Assembly: GCF_008728855.1 (NCBI RefSeq)
Contig: NZ_CP042906.1
Span: 1,736,001 to 1,800,000, forward strand
DNA from: Hypericibacter terrae
Lineage (GTDB): Bacteria; Pseudomonadota; Alphaproteobacteria; Dongiales; Dongiaceae
Direction of reading: 5' to 3'
DNA length: 64,000 bases
Part shown: one piece after another, positions 8,392 to 18,678 of the stretch
Layout: every line of letters starts with the position of its first letter
How positions within the stretch are numbered: the stretch's first letter is position 1
Notes under the pieces: generated by a model
The model's database searches: none
What the model was told of the DNA's origin: nothing
What the model saw: only the letters and a program-made list of their open reading frames with translations
Translations under genes and position numbers: made by a program

Positions 8392-9684
8392 TCACGTCTT
8401 CCCCCCGCCCTTCGGCGGCACCCAGCCGCGGCCCTTTCGGATCGCGGTCCGGCCGAGCTTGTCGCGCAGCTTGTCCATGGTCTGTTCGACCGTCTTGCGG
8501 CGCGCGGCGTCGGGGTCGGCGAGGTCGGGCGGGTCGGCGAGGGCGGCGTCCATGAGATCGCCGCTGCCGACGCCGATCAGGCGGAAATGCCGGCCATCGG
8601 CCTCGCGCTGCAGCAGCGGCTTGGCGGCGCGATAGATCGCTTCGGCGAGTTGCGTCGGATCGGCGAGCTTGCGGTTGCGCGTCAGGATCTGGAACTCGTC
8701 GGTCTTCAGCTTCAAGGTCACGGTGCCACCGGCGAGCTCGGCCTGTTTGAGCCGCCGCGACACCTTCTCGCAGAGCGGCCAGAGGATCCGGTCGAGCTGG
8801 CCGAAATCGGCGATGTCCTCGTTGAAGGTGGTCTCGGCCGAGATGCTCTTGGCCGGGCCGTCCGGATCGACGCTGCGGTCGTCCTGCCCGCGCGCGAAGC
8901 GCGCCAGCCGCCGGCCGATGCTGCCATAGCGGAGCAGGAGATCGTTCTCCTCGCGGGTCTGCAACTGGCCGATATGGGTGATGCCGTCCTTGGCGAGCTG
9001 CTGCTGCAGCGCCTTGCCCACGCCCCAGATCAGCCCGACCGGCTTTCCGGCCAGGAAGCCCATGGCCTCGGCGCGGCCGATGATGGCGAAGCCGCGCGGC
9101 TTGTCGAGGTCCGACGCCACCTTGGCGAGGAACTTGTTGTAGCTGAGGCCGATCGAGACGGTGATCGAGAGGCGCTCTTCGATCCGGGCCGCGAGCCGGG
9201 CCAGCGTGCGCGCCGGGCTGCCATGATGCAGGGCCTCGGTGCCGGCGAGATCGAGAAAGGCCTCGTCGATCGAAAGCGGCTCGACCAGAGGAGTCGTCTC
9301 GAGCATCAGCTCGCGCACCTCGTCGCCGACTTGCGCATATTTCGCCATGTCGGGCGGGATCACCACGGCCTTGGGGCAGAGCTCGAGCGCCTTGAACATC
9401 GGCATGGCCGAGCGCACGCCATAGAGCCGCGCCACATAGCAACAGGTCGAGACCACGCCGCGCTTGCCGCCGCCGACGATCACCGGCTCGTCGCGCAGTG
9501 CCGGATTGTCGCGCTTCTCGATCGCCGCATAGAAGGCGTCGCAATCGAGATGCGCCATCGAGAGCCGGTCCAGCTCCGGATGGCGCAGCAGCCGCGGCGA
9601 CCCGCAAGCGGCACAACGGTTTCCCGCCGGCCCGGGATCGTCGAGGCAGTCGCGGCAGAGCCGGTTGGGAGCGGCGGTGGTCAT
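8392..9684 (-). CDS. dinB: DNA polymerase IV (Y-family) with N-terminal zinc ribbon
   Basis: A 430-residue translesion polymerase. Catalytic acidic residues are in [13 protein letters not shown] and [10 protein letters not shown]. The little-finger region follows to about residue 400. Before the palm there is a short four-Cys module, CRDC...CAAC (residues about 8-28), that looks like a zinc ribbon. I start at ATG 9682-9684 ([10 protein letters not shown]). The upstream extension is translated palindromic repeat and is rejected. Expected function: error-prone bypass of DNA damage in the cytoplasm. No LexA-type operator was recognised upstream. Confidence 0.92.
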   Translation of the reverse strand: MTTAAPNRLCRDCLDDPGPAGNRCAACGSPRLLRHPELDRLSMAHLDCDAFYAAIEKRDNPALRDEPVIVGGGKRGVVSTCCYVARLYGVRSAMPMFKALELCPKAVVIPPDMAKYAQVGDEVRELMLETTPLVEPLSIDEAFLDLAGTEALHHGSPARTLARLAARIEERLSITVSIGLSYNKFLAKVASDLDKPRGFAIIGRAEAMGFLAGKPVGLIWGVGKALQQQLAKDGITHIGQLQTREENDLLLRYGSIGRRLARFARGQDDRSVDPDGPAKSISAETTFNEDIADFGQLDRILWPLCEKVSRRLKQAELAGGTVTLKLKTDEFQILTRNRKLADPTQLAEAIYRAAKPLLQREADGRHFRLIGVGSGDLMDAALADPPDLADPDAARRKTVEQTMDKLRDKLGRTAIRKGRGWVPPKGGGKT

Positions 9685-9700
9685 GATGAGATAAAACGAG

Positions 9701-9953
9701 CCCCCTCCCCTTGCGGGAGGGGGTAGGGGGAGGGGAGCCACGCCCGTGCTATCGGCAGGGAATCATATTCGGCATCACGCTGGCCGTAGGCATCGTTCTC
9801 GGCGTCTGTTCCATTCGTCGACTCTCTCCCGATAAGATGAACCGTGGATGTTTCGACATTATCGGCGGGCGACGTAGCAAACGGATTGCGGTCCTTTGGC
9901 GAATGACCGTGTGGGGCACCCCTCCCCCTACCCCCTCCCGCAAGGGGAGGGAG
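9701..9953. repeat. Palindromic GGGGAGGG repeat pair, tail to tail, 183 bp apart
   Basis: The copy at 9701-9735 is identical over 35 bases to the copy at 334-368, and the copy at 9919-9953 matches its reverse complement at 34 of 35 positions. They occupy the gap between the start of dinB and the end of the ROK gene (both minus strand). The 183 bases between them contain nothing I can assign. Confidence 0.85.
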
Positions 9954-9967
9954 CGTGAAAATCCTAT

Positions 9968-10951
9968 TCACGGCGCGCTCTCGTCTGACCCGGGCGGCCA
10001 CAGCCAGGCGGCGCCGCGCACGCCGGAGGAATCGCCATGGCGCGGCGGCAGGAGCCGCGTGTCGACGCGATCGGAGAAGACGAAGCGGCCCCAGAGCCGC
10101 GGCACATTCTCATAGAGGCGCGCGATGTTCGACAGTCCGCCGCCCAGCACGATGACTTCCGGATCGAGCAGATTGACGACATGGGCGAGCCCGCGCGCGA
10201 GCCGCTCCTCATAGCGAACCATGACCGCTTCGGCCTGCGCCTCTCCGTCCGCGGCCACCCTCGCGATCTCGGCAGCGGCCAAGGCGTGCCCCGAGGTCCG
10301 GCGGTAGTCGCTCTCCAGTGCCGGGCCTGAGAGGAAGGTCTCGATGCAGCCCTCGCGGCCACAATAGCAGCGCCGTCCTTCCAGCTCGCCCGCCTGTGGC
10401 CAGGGCAGGGGATTGTGGCCCCATTCGCCGGCGATCGCGTTCGCGCCCAGCAAGGTCCGGCCTTCGATCGCGATGCCGCCACCGACTCCGGTGCCGAGGA
10501 TCACGCCGAAGACGAGGCGCGCGCCGGCGCCGGCCCCGTCGACCGCTTCCGAGACGGCGAAGCAATTCGCGTCGTTCGCCACCCGCACCGGCCGCGCCAG
10601 GCGCTGCTCCAGATCGCGATCGAGCGGCTTGCCGATGAGCCAGGTCGAGTTGGCATTCTTGACCAGTCCGGTGGCGGGCGAGATGGCGCCGGGGATCCCG
10701 ATGCCGACGCTGAGCCGCTGGGGCGCGCCGCCATGGCGGGTCGCAAGGGCGGATTCGAGCTCGCGCACCAGCAGGGCGACGGCGTCGAGCGTCGCCTCGT
10801 AATTGCCGCGCGGGCTCGCCAGGCGCCGCCGGTCCAGGACTTGGCCGTCGCTGCCGAGGAGAATGGCCTCGATCTTGGTGCCGCCGAGATCGATCCCGAT
10901 CCGGGTTCGCGCGGCGGCGCGGGGTTCGGCGGGCTCCCGATCACTTGTCAC
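9968..10951 (-). CDS. ROK-family sugar kinase
   Basis: A 327-residue ROK protein. The ATP-binding phosphate-1 motif is [11 protein letters not shown], the phosphate-2/adenosine region has [14 protein letters not shown], and catalytic Asp is in NDANCFA. The ROK zinc site is visible as GHNPLPW followed by [10 protein letters not shown]. No helix-turn-helix domain precedes the kinase, so it is an enzyme rather than a NagC-type repressor. Fructokinase, glucokinase and N-acetylhexosamine kinase are all possible. The GEWGH plus CxCGxxGC layout is common in fructokinase-like members. A single gene divergent from divK. Confidence 0.85.
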   Translation of the reverse strand: MTSDREPAEPRAAARTRIGIDLGGTKIEAILLGSDGQVLDRRRLASPRGNYEATLDAVALLVRELESALATRHGGAPQRLSVGIGIPGAISPATGLVKNANSTWLIGKPLDRDLEQRLARPVRVANDANCFAVSEAVDGAGAGARLVFGVILGTGVGGGIAIEGRTLLGANAIAGEWGHNPLPWPQAGELEGRRCYCGREGCIETFLSGPALESDYRRTSGHALAAAEIARVAADGEAQAEAVMVRYEERLARGLAHVVNLLDPEVIVLGGGLSNIARLYENVPRLWGRFVFSDRVDTRLLPPRHGDSSGVRGAAWLWPPGSDESAP

Positions 10952-11259
10952 AGCCTCGTCCTCACCCTGCGCCTTTCGCCCCCGACATCGTCCCGAAACG
11001 GCTCCGATCGGGCCTCCCGGAAGTTCTTTTTCGGGGGCTGTGGCCGAAATCGGCCCCTATCTTCAGCCAAGCCCGGATTTCCGCGGATTTTCGAGGGTTT
11101 GCCCGCCGTTGAAAAGATGCGCGATCAACAAAATATTAACGATGCCGGGGTTATGCGTTAAGAGATGTCCTAGCCTTCATGGGAACGTCAGTAACGGGGT
11201 CCAGACAGGGATGGTCCCCGGCATTCGCACTGACCCCTGCAGGGGCGTCTGGGGGCGGC
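10952..11259. other. Intergenic region between the ROK gene and divK
   Basis: 308 bases with no gene. The divK-proximal half is AT-richer than the flanks and holds a possible promoter (listed separately) and two TTAA words at 11136-11139 and 11158-11161. No stable RNA or repeat was recognised. Confidence 0.5.
11109..11137 (+). promoter_or_regulatory. Candidate divK-pleD promoter
   Basis: TTGAAA (11109-11114) and AATATT (11132-11137) are 17 bases apart, a sigma-70-like layout. TTAACGAT at 11136-11143 resembles a CtrA half-site (TTAACCAT). The full CtrA spacing TTAA-N7-TTAA is not present, so CtrA control is only a suggestion from the divK context in Caulobacter. Confidence 0.35.
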
Positions 11260-11679
11260 ATGAACGACACGATACGCGAATTTCCTTCCGCGGATGTACC
11301 GCGCCGAAGCGGCGACGGAAAGACTGTGCTCATCGTCGAAGACAATGAGCTCAACATGAAGCTCTTCCACGATCTGATGGAAGCGCATGGCTACAACATC
11401 CTTCAAACCCGGGACGGCATGGAAGCGCTGAAGCTGGCGCGCCAGCACCGGCCCGACCTGATCCTCATGGACATCCAGCTGCCCGAGGTCTCGGGGCTGG
11501 AGGTCACGAAGTGGATCAAGGAGGACGACGATCTCCGTGCGATCCCGGTCATCGCGGTGACGGCCTTCGCCATGAAGGGCGACGAAGAGAAAATCCTTCA
11601 GGGTGGTTGCGAGGCCTACATCGCCAAGCCCATCTCGGTGGCTCAGTTCCTGAGCACCGTCGAAAGGTTCCTGCGGTAG
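11260..11679 (+). CDS. divK: Single-domain response regulator DivK
   Basis: A 139-residue receiver domain with no output domain. [22 protein letters not shown], split here as [10 protein letters not shown] and KLFHDLMEA, is near-identical to Caulobacter DivK. The phosphoacceptor is Asp71 in ILMDIQLP. The switch Thr and Lys are in VTAFAMKG and YIAKPISV. DivK acts in the DivJ-PleC phosphorelay that sets cell polarity and inhibits CtrA activation. Here the N-terminus is about 18 residues longer than usual. ATG 11260 is the last Met before the domain, and a longer upstream frame has no support. pleD follows after 13 bases, the same order as in Caulobacter, so the two are likely one operon. Confidence 0.93.
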   Translation: MNDTIREFPSADVPRRSGDGKTVLIVEDNELNMKLFHDLMEAHGYNILQTRDGMEALKLARQHRPDLILMDIQLPEVSGLEVTKWIKEDDDLRAIPVIAVTAFAMKGDEEKILQGGCEAYIAKPISVAQFLSTVERFLR

Positions 11680-11692
11680 GGCCGGGCGCGCG

Positions 11693-13096
<1,404 letters not shown>

Positions 13097-13127
13097 GATT
13101 TTCCCGACTGCTGCAGAGCTGAACTCG

Positions 13128-13149
13128 TCCGCTCCCGACGATGAGCGGA
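13128..13149. terminator. Hairpin between convergent pleD and lysR
   Basis: TCCGCTC (13128-13134) and GAGCGGA (13143-13149) form a perfect 7-bp stem around an 8-base loop. There is no T-tract on either side, so intrinsic termination is uncertain. Confidence 0.35.
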
Positions 13150-13153
13150 AAGG

Positions 13154-14053
13154 TTAGCGCGGGTCCCAATAGGGCGGATCGCCGAAGGCGGTGCGCAGGC
13201 AGTCGATGAAGGCGCGCAGCTTGGCCGAGGTTCGCCGCCCTTCGGGATGCGCGACATAGACGTATTCGAGCTCGGCCTCGGCGCCGACATCGAGGACCAC
13301 CAGGCTTCCGGCCTTGATCGCGTCCCCGGCAATGAAAGTCGGCAGCAGCGCGATCCCGAGCCCGGCGATCGCCGCACCCCGCAGCATATCCCCGTTGTTG
13401 ACGCGCAGGCCCATCTCGGCGCGGAGGATCGTCGCGCCATCGGCGCCGGCGAAGCGCCAGTCGGCGGCGCCGCGGTTGGTGTAGAAGAGGCCGCGATGAC
13501 CATCGAGCTCGGCGAGGGAGGCCGGCCGCCCGTGCCGGGAGAGATAATCCGGCGCGGCGACCAGGACCCGCCGGCTGGGTGCCAGACGCCAGGCGACGAG
13601 ACGCGTATCCGCAATCGGTCCGTGCCGCACCACCGCGTCATAGCCGTCGGCCGCGACATCGACGCGGCGATCGTCGAGATCGAGCGTCAGCTCGAGTTCC
13701 GGATTGCGCGCGAGGAAAGGAAAGAGCGCCGGCCCCAGATGGAGATGGCCGAAGGTCACGGGGGCGGCGATGCGCAGCGGACCGACCAGGCGACCGCGGC
13801 GCTCGGCCATGTCGGCCGCCGCCTCCTCGACATCGCGCGCGATGCGCGTCGCCCGTTCCAGAAACGAGACTCCGTCCTCGGTCAAACTGAGCTTGCGGGT
13901 GGTGCGGTGCAGGAGGCTCGCCCCCAGGCTCCGTTCGAGCTCGGCCAGCCGCTCGCTCACGACCGACTTCGACAGCCGCAGGCGCCGCGCCGCCTCGCTG
14001 ATGGACCCGGCCTCCGCGACGGCCACGAAGGTGGCGATTCCGTCGAGCTTCAT
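13154..14053 (-). CDS. LysR-family transcriptional regulator
   Basis: A 299-residue protein with an N-terminal winged helix-turn-helix (ATFVAVAEAGSISEAARRL, SKSVVSERLAELE; residues 6-60) and a substrate-binding effector domain (about 90-295) of the AaeR/DsdC-like CrgA subgroup, recognisable by LLHRTTRKLSLTEDG and PLRIAAPVTFGHLHL. It is divergent from the SDR gene (139 bases apart), the standard arrangement for a LysR regulator of its neighbour. The inducer is unknown. Confidence 0.9.
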   Translation of the reverse strand: MKLDGIATFVAVAEAGSISEAARRLRLSKSVVSERLAELERSLGASLLHRTTRKLSLTEDGVSFLERATRIARDVEEAAADMAERRGRLVGPLRIAAPVTFGHLHLGPALFPFLARNPELELTLDLDDRRVDVAADGYDAVVRHGPIADTRLVAWRLAPSRRVLVAAPDYLSRHGRPASLAELDGHRGLFYTNRGAADWRFAGADGATILRAEMGLRVNNGDMLRGAAIAGLGIALLPTFIAGDAIKAGSLVVLDVGAEAELEYVYVAHPEGRRTSAKLRAFIDCLRTAFGDPPYWDPR

Positions 14054-14061
14054 GATCGTTC

Positions 14062-14077
14062 GGTTTTCCCGGAAACC
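14062..14077. promoter_or_regulatory. Possible LysR operator
   Basis: GGTTT-N6-AAACC forms an imperfect dyad in the gap between lysR and the SDR gene, just upstream of the regulator start. The classic T-N11-A spacing is not met exactly, so this is only a candidate. Confidence 0.25.
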
Positions 14078-14192
14078 AATTTCGAGACTTGCAGGCTAAT
14101 ACGAACGCCCCGAGGGCACCATACTCCTGGCAACAGGAATTCATCGAAACCGCCGGTCGGAGCCCGACCTGGCGCTCAACAGGAGAAAGACC

Positions 14193-14957
14193 ATGAAACG
14201 CTTGACCGGAAAGGTTGCCATCGTCACCGGCGCCAGCGCCGGCATCGGCCGCGCCACCGCCACGTTGTTCGCGAAGGAAGGGGCGAAGCTGGTCCTGGGC
14301 GCCCGCCGGAAGACCGAGCTCGACGCGCTGGTGGCCGAGATCACGGCCAATGGCGGCGAAGCGGCGGCGCTTGCTGGCGATGTGCGGTCGGAGGATTACG
14401 CCAAGGCGCTGGTGGCGCTGGCCGTCAGCCAGTTCGGCAAGCTCGACGTGGCCTTCAACAATGCCGGCACCTTGGGCGAGCTCGGCGCCAGCACTGGCGT
14501 CTCGGAGGCCGGCTGGAACGACGCCATCGCCATCAACCTGACCGGCTCCTTCCTCGGCGCCAAGCACCAGATCGCCGAGATGGAGAAGCAGGGCGGCGGC
14601 TCGATAATCTTCACCTCGACCTTCGTCGGCTATAGCTGCGCCTTCCCGGGCGTCGCCGCCTATGCCGCCAGCAAGGCCGGTCTGATCGGACTGACCCAGG
14701 CATTGGCGGCCGAGTTCGGGCCGAAGGGCATTCGCGTCAACGCGATCCTGCCGGGTGCCGTCGACACGGCGATGTATCGCGACATGAACAACACGCCGGA
14801 ATCACAGGCCTTCATCACCAACCTGCATGCGCTGAAGCGTGTCGCCACGCCCGAGGAAATCGCCCGCTCGGTGCTCTATCTCGCCTCCGACGATGCTTCC
14901 TTCGTCACGAGCACCGCTTCGCTGGTGGATGGCGGCCTCTCGATCACGCGCAGCTGA
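14193..14957 (+). CDS. SDR-family NAD(P)-dependent oxidoreductase
   Basis: A 254-residue classical short-chain dehydrogenase/reductase. The cofactor motif is TGASAGIGRA (residues 12-21), NNAG stands in the fourth strand, catalytic Tyr and Lys are in YAASKAG, and PG follows in ILPGAVDT. ARRK after strand 2 suggests NADP(H). The C-terminus VDGGLSITRS is typical. The substrate is not deducible. The divergent LysR gene is its likely regulator. An SD-like AGGAG lies 6-10 bases before the ATG. Confidence 0.9.
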   Translation: MKRLTGKVAIVTGASAGIGRATATLFAKEGAKLVLGARRKTELDALVAEITANGGEAAALAGDVRSEDYAKALVALAVSQFGKLDVAFNNAGTLGELGASTGVSEAGWNDAIAINLTGSFLGAKHQIAEMEKQGGGSIIFTSTFVGYSCAFPGVAAYAASKAGLIGLTQALAAEFGPKGIRVNAILPGAVDTAMYRDMNNTPESQAFITNLHALKRVATPEEIARSVLYLASDDASFVTSTASLVDGGLSITRS

Positions 14958-15050
14958 CAGTGCTGCCCTCGGGTGCTGGAGCCCCCAATGGCTATCGATA
15001 GGAAGATGCGGTTGGGTTGGGAGCCAGACCGGTCCCCTGTCTGGAGCAGT

Positions 15051-15512
15051 TCACCTCTCCCGAGGAAAGATTTCGTGAAATGCCGAGACAGTCGCGCGAA
15101 ACCCACCGACATTGCTTGTGTCGAGGGCAACACAATGCAGAAAAATCGGCAATGCTCTGCCGTTTACACGAATAAGCACCGTGATCGATCTGTTTACGCG
15201 TACCGCGAAGACTCGCGACTTCAAAATCTCGTTCTGAGTAAGCAGCAACCGGTCTAGCGAGCGCACGATCTCGATGGATCCATCCTTCTCCCTTACACGC
15301 GCAACCGTGCAGTAGAAAGAATATGCAAACACGACAGCGATCGGTAGAGTTACGATCCATGCTGTGGACGCGCTAGAAGTAATGTCTAGAACCGCTTTGT
15401 ATCCCAGGATGCAAAATCCCACGCCAATCGGAAGCAGCACCACCCCGAATCCTGCTCGTAGGACGGGAGTCATGCTTCGCGTTATAATGATTTCCCGCAT
15501 CGCATCCTTCAT
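15051..15512 (-). CDS. Two-helix membrane protein of unknown function
   Basis: A 153-residue protein with two hydrophobic helices (about residues 18-40 and 50-70) followed by a soluble C-terminal half containing VREKDGSIEIVRSLDR and LTQNEILKSRVFAVRV. That layout resembles small proteins with a PH-like domain after two membrane spans, but I recognise no specific family. Base composition is visibly less GC-rich than the neighbours, and the gene sits between two unrelated plus-strand genes, both of which suggest acquisition. The start could also be the Met at residue 5. Confidence 0.6.
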   Translation of the reverse strand: MKDAMREIIITRSMTPVLRAGFGVVLLPIGVGFCILGYKAVLDITSSASTAWIVTLPIAVVFAYSFYCTVARVREKDGSIEIVRSLDRLLLTQNEILKSRVFAVRVNRSITVLIRVNGRALPIFLHCVALDTSNVGGFRATVSAFHEIFPRER

Positions 15513-15720
15513 TCCTGGGCAGCCTTTACCTTTGCCAAATCAGCGACCTTCCGTACTGACAAAGAGCCAGCATTCTTCGACTTGGGCCTCGATCATCGAG
15601 GCGAATCCGTGCATCAGCCGCTTTCTCATTGTCAGCCGACAATTGTCACCTTGCGGGTCCCTTGGTGCGAGCGCCACTATTGAATACCGCTAACGCCTGA
15701 TGCAGCAAGAGAGGCCGACG

Positions 15721-17145
15721 ATGCTGTCTTCGGATTCCGATCTCCTCCATCTTTCGGCAACCGAGGCGCTGGCCGCCTTCCGCGCGCGCAAGCTCTCGCC
15801 GGTCGAGCTGATGCGGGCCATGATCGCCCGCGCCGAGGCGGTCAATCCGCGTCTCAACGCGATCACGCTGCCTTACTACGAGCTGGCGCTGGCGGGCGCG
15901 AAACAGGCCGAGGCCCGCTATCTGGGCAAGGGCGAAGCGCCGCGGCCGCTGGAGGGCCTGCCGCTCGCCGTCAAGGATATGTCGCATATCGAGGGCGAGC
16001 CGGTCTCGATGGGTTCCTGGAGCTACGAGGCCTATCGCAGCGATCACACCTCGCCGACCATCGGGCGGCTGCTGGCAGCCGGCGCCCTCATGCATATGCG
16101 CACCACCACGCCCGATTTCGGTTTCTCGGGAATCACGCGCAGCCCGCGCTACGGCATCAGCCGCAATCCCTGGAATCCCGACTACACGCCGGGCGGCTCT
16201 TCCGGCGGCTCGGCGGCGGCGGTCGCGGCCGGCATGGCGGTGATCGCGGATGGCTCCGATGGCGGCGGCTCGATCCGGATTCCGGCCTCGGCCTGCGGGC
16301 TGGTCGGCTACAAGGCGCCGGCGGGGCGCAACCCGAATGACCGCTCGTTGCCGCTCGAGCCCCTGATCACGACCGGTCCCATCACCCGCACCGTCGCGGA
16401 TGCCGCGCTGATGCAGAACGTCGTGAGCGGCCCGCATACGGACGATCTCATGTCGCTGCGCGAGAGGCTCGTACTGCCGGAGACTTTCGCCTCGATCAAG
16501 GGTTGCCGGATCGCCTATTCGCCGGATCTCGGCAGCTATGCGATCGAGGAGAGCGTCGCCCGCAACACCCGCGCCGCGGTCGATGTCTTCCGCGGGCTGG
16601 GCTGCCAGGTCGAGGAGGTGAAGCTGCCCTGGACGACGGCCAATCTCGACTGCTGGAAGATCTATTGGGAAGGGCTCTACGCTGCGCTCATGAAGGACAT
16701 GCTGCCGCAATGGCGCGACCGGCTCGATCCCTTTGTGGTCGGCATCGTCGAGCGCGGCCTGAAACGCTCGGCGGTCGATCTCTACAACACGACGATCCAT
16801 CGCGGTGCCATGTATCAGGGGATCGTGCCGTTCCTCGAGAAGTATGACGTCTTGATTTGCCCGACGCTCGCCGTCCCGGCGGTGCCCGTCACCCATTCGG
16901 AGACCGATCCCGGCTTCAAGATCGCCGGGCGCTCGGTCGATCCCTATTGCGGCTGGTTCCTGACGAGCCCGTTCAATCTTCTGGGACAGCTCCCGGTCAT
17001 CTCGGTGCCATCGGGCATCGGGTCGAACGGCGTGCCGACAGGCCTGCAGATCGTCGGCCGCAGCTATGACGACGCGGCCGTCTTCCGCTTCGCGGCGGCC
17101 TTCGAGCAGGCCGCACCCTGGCGCTCGCGCCGGCCGGCCTTGTAG
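15721..17145 (+). CDS. Amidase-signature family hydrolase
   Basis: A 474-residue amidase. The Ser-cisSer-Lys triad is visible: Lys85 in PLAVKDM, the serine pair at 160-161 in GGSSGGS, and Ser184 in DGGGSIRIP. The remaining core follows family spacing. An in-frame ATG lies 7 codons upstream, but ATG 15721 has a better ribosome binding site (AAGAGAGG, 6-base spacer). The amide substrate is unknown. It resembles fatty-acid-amide and aryl-amide hydrolases more than GatA, and the true GatA is at 56.6 kb. It stands upstream of the ABC importer, 270 bases away, and may or may not belong to that unit. Confidence 0.88.
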   Translation: MLSSDSDLLHLSATEALAAFRARKLSPVELMRAMIARAEAVNPRLNAITLPYYELALAGAKQAEARYLGKGEAPRPLEGLPLAVKDMSHIEGEPVSMGSWSYEAYRSDHTSPTIGRLLAAGALMHMRTTTPDFGFSGITRSPRYGISRNPWNPDYTPGGSSGGSAAAVAAGMAVIADGSDGGGSIRIPASACGLVGYKAPAGRNPNDRSLPLEPLITTGPITRTVADAALMQNVVSGPHTDDLMSLRERLVLPETFASIKGCRIAYSPDLGSYAIEESVARNTRAAVDVFRGLGCQVEEVKLPWTTANLDCWKIYWEGLYAALMKDMLPQWRDRLDPFVVGIVERGLKRSAVDLYNTTIHRGAMYQGIVPFLEKYDVLICPTLAVPAVPVTHSETDPGFKIAGRSVDPYCGWFLTSPFNLLGQLPVISVPSGIGSNGVPTGLQIVGRSYDDAAVFRFAAAFEQAAPWRSRRPAL

Positions 17146-17246
17146 ACGCGGGCGCAAAGCAATACCCCGCCCGAAAGGCCGGTTCCGCCTCGCAGGCTAT
17201 GCTGTGGCGCAATTCCCGCTTGCGCCGAAATGCGGCTGGCCTTACG

Positions 17247-17262
17247 ATGTTAACGCTAACAT
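17247..17262. promoter_or_regulatory. GntR/LacI-type palindromic operator upstream of importer operon
   Basis: ATGTTAACGCTAACAT is a 16-bp palindrome with 6-bp perfect outer arms (ATGTTA/TAACAT) and a central CG. It closely resembles the E. coli gluconate repressor GntR operator (ATGTTACCCGTAACAT). It lies 154 bases before the binding-protein gene, and a GntR-like LacI regulator ends this gene cluster at 22767-23831, so it is the likely target. Confidence 0.65.
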
Positions 17263-17415
17263 AGTTTGTAGAGACGCGTAAGGCGCACGATAACAATACC
17301 GACGCCGAGGACGGAAACGGCCGTCAGGGCGGCCCCGCACAGGAGCGGACCGCCGGAGGGCTCCGCTTGCGCCCCTCGAGGGCGAACTCGGTCCGGACAT
17401 GGGAGGAGACCCAAG

Positions 17416-18489
17416 GTGAAACAACAGACTGAGACCCGACGTGGATTGCCATTCTGGCTTCGCGGCGTGGCGGCCGCGGCACTCTTGTCGCTCTCGGCGG
17501 GCGTCGCGCATGCCGAGGACTCGATCAATGTCGCCGGCTATGCGGGCGCCACATGGGACGCGATCACGAAGGATTATCTCGTGCCGCTGAAGGCCAAAAC
17601 CGGCCTCGACGTCAAGCTGGTGACCGAGCCGAACCTGGCGAAGCTCAAGGCCATGGTTGAGGCGGGGCGATGCGAATATGAGGTCATCGAGCTGTCCGGC
17701 TCGGAATTCGACATCGCGAAGAACAGCGGCTGGCTGCAGAAGATCGATTACAGCATCGTCGATCCGGAGAACCGGATGCCGGCGGAGGCCAAGGATCCCT
17801 ACGGCTTCCTGTTCGTCACCTTCTCCGAGCTGATCGCCTATCGCGCCGACAAATTTCCCAATGGCGGGCCGAAGAACATGGCCGATTTCTGGGACGTGAA
17901 GAAGTTCCCGGGACCGCGGACCCTGCATGATTCGGTCGTGCCGGATCTGGAGTTCGCGCTGCTGGCGGACGGCGTCAAGAAAGAGGATCTCTACAAGGTC
18001 CTGGCCACGGACGAAGGTGTCGATCGCGCCTTCAAGAAGCTCGACGAGATCAAGCCGTCGGTCGTGAAATTCTGGACCGCCGGGGCCGAACCGATCCAGA
18101 TGCTGGCGAACGGCGAGGCCGCCATGGCGATCGCCTGGAACGGGCGCATCAAGAAGCTCCAGGATGATGGCACCGACGTCGTCATGGTGTGGCAGGACGC
18201 CAACACCGATTCCAGCCACTACGGAATCCCGAAGGGCTGCACCAACACCAAGGGTGCGGCCACTTATTTGAATGCCTGGACCAATCCCGAATGGGCGGCC
18301 AACTGGACCAAGGATATTCCCTATCCGGGCTTCGTGCCGGGCGTGACCGAGCAACTCGACCCCGCCTTGGCCAAGAACCTGCCGACCTATCCGGACAATG
18401 TGAAATCCGCCTTCTTCACGGACTGGTCCTTCTGGGTAAAGAACCGGGAGAAGTTGGAAGCCCGTTGGAAGGAATGGCTGCTGAACTAG
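17416..18489 (+). CDS. ABC transporter substrate-binding protein (PotD/PotF-like)
   Basis: A 357-residue periplasmic binding protein. The signal peptide ends ...GVAHAED at about residue 35. The mature part shows the polyamine/Fe-type cluster D fold: INVAGYAGATWDAITKDYL, YEVIELSGSEFD, PYGFLFVTFSELIAYR, MADFWDVKKFPGPR, AIAWNGRI. The usual start is supported by GGAG before the GTG/ATG region. The ligand is uncertain. The family includes spermidine, putrescine, opine and other binders, and the adjacent sugar-acid dehydratase argues against a simple polyamine role. First gene of a six-gene cluster. A long hairpin follows it. Confidence 0.9.
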   Translation: MKQQTETRRGLPFWLRGVAAAALLSLSAGVAHAEDSINVAGYAGATWDAITKDYLVPLKAKTGLDVKLVTEPNLAKLKAMVEAGRCEYEVIELSGSEFDIAKNSGWLQKIDYSIVDPENRMPAEAKDPYGFLFVTFSELIAYRADKFPNGGPKNMADFWDVKKFPGPRTLHDSVVPDLEFALLADGVKKEDLYKVLATDEGVDRAFKKLDEIKPSVVKFWTAGAEPIQMLANGEAAMAIAWNGRIKKLQDDGTDVVMVWQDANTDSSHYGIPKGCTNTKGAATYLNAWTNPEWAANWTKDIPYPGFVPGVTEQLDPALAKNLPTYPDNVKSAFFTDWSFWVKNREKLEARWKEWLLN

Positions 18490-18508
18490 ACCTCGGACTC
18501 TGACAATG

Positions 18509-18552
18509 GCGCACTTGGCGGGCAGGGAAGGTCCTGTCCGCCAAGATTGCGC
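18509..18552 (+). promoter_or_regulatory. Long stem-loop between binding-protein and permease genes
   Basis: CTTGGCGGGCAGG (18514-18526) pairs with CCTGTCCGCCAAG (18533-18545), with one G-U pair, around a 6-base loop. GCGCA/TGCGC extends the stem after a 2-base bulge. There is no T-tract, so it more likely stabilises the upstream message or causes partial termination, which would make the binding protein more abundant than the permeases. Confidence 0.6.
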
Positions 18553-18678
18553 AAAACCGGGATAGAGCGGCCGCTATGATGAGGCCGGCGCGCGATCCTG
18601 CCGAGCCGCCCCCGGTATCCGAGGCCGCAACCGGTTCCGGCGCCGCGGAGTCCGCACTGCCCCCATGACGAAGCGAGC

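Noticed and set aside
11136-11161. CtrA box (TTAA-N7-TTAA) upstream of divK
   Set aside because: The two TTAA words are 18 bases apart, not 7. Only a half-site resemblance remains.
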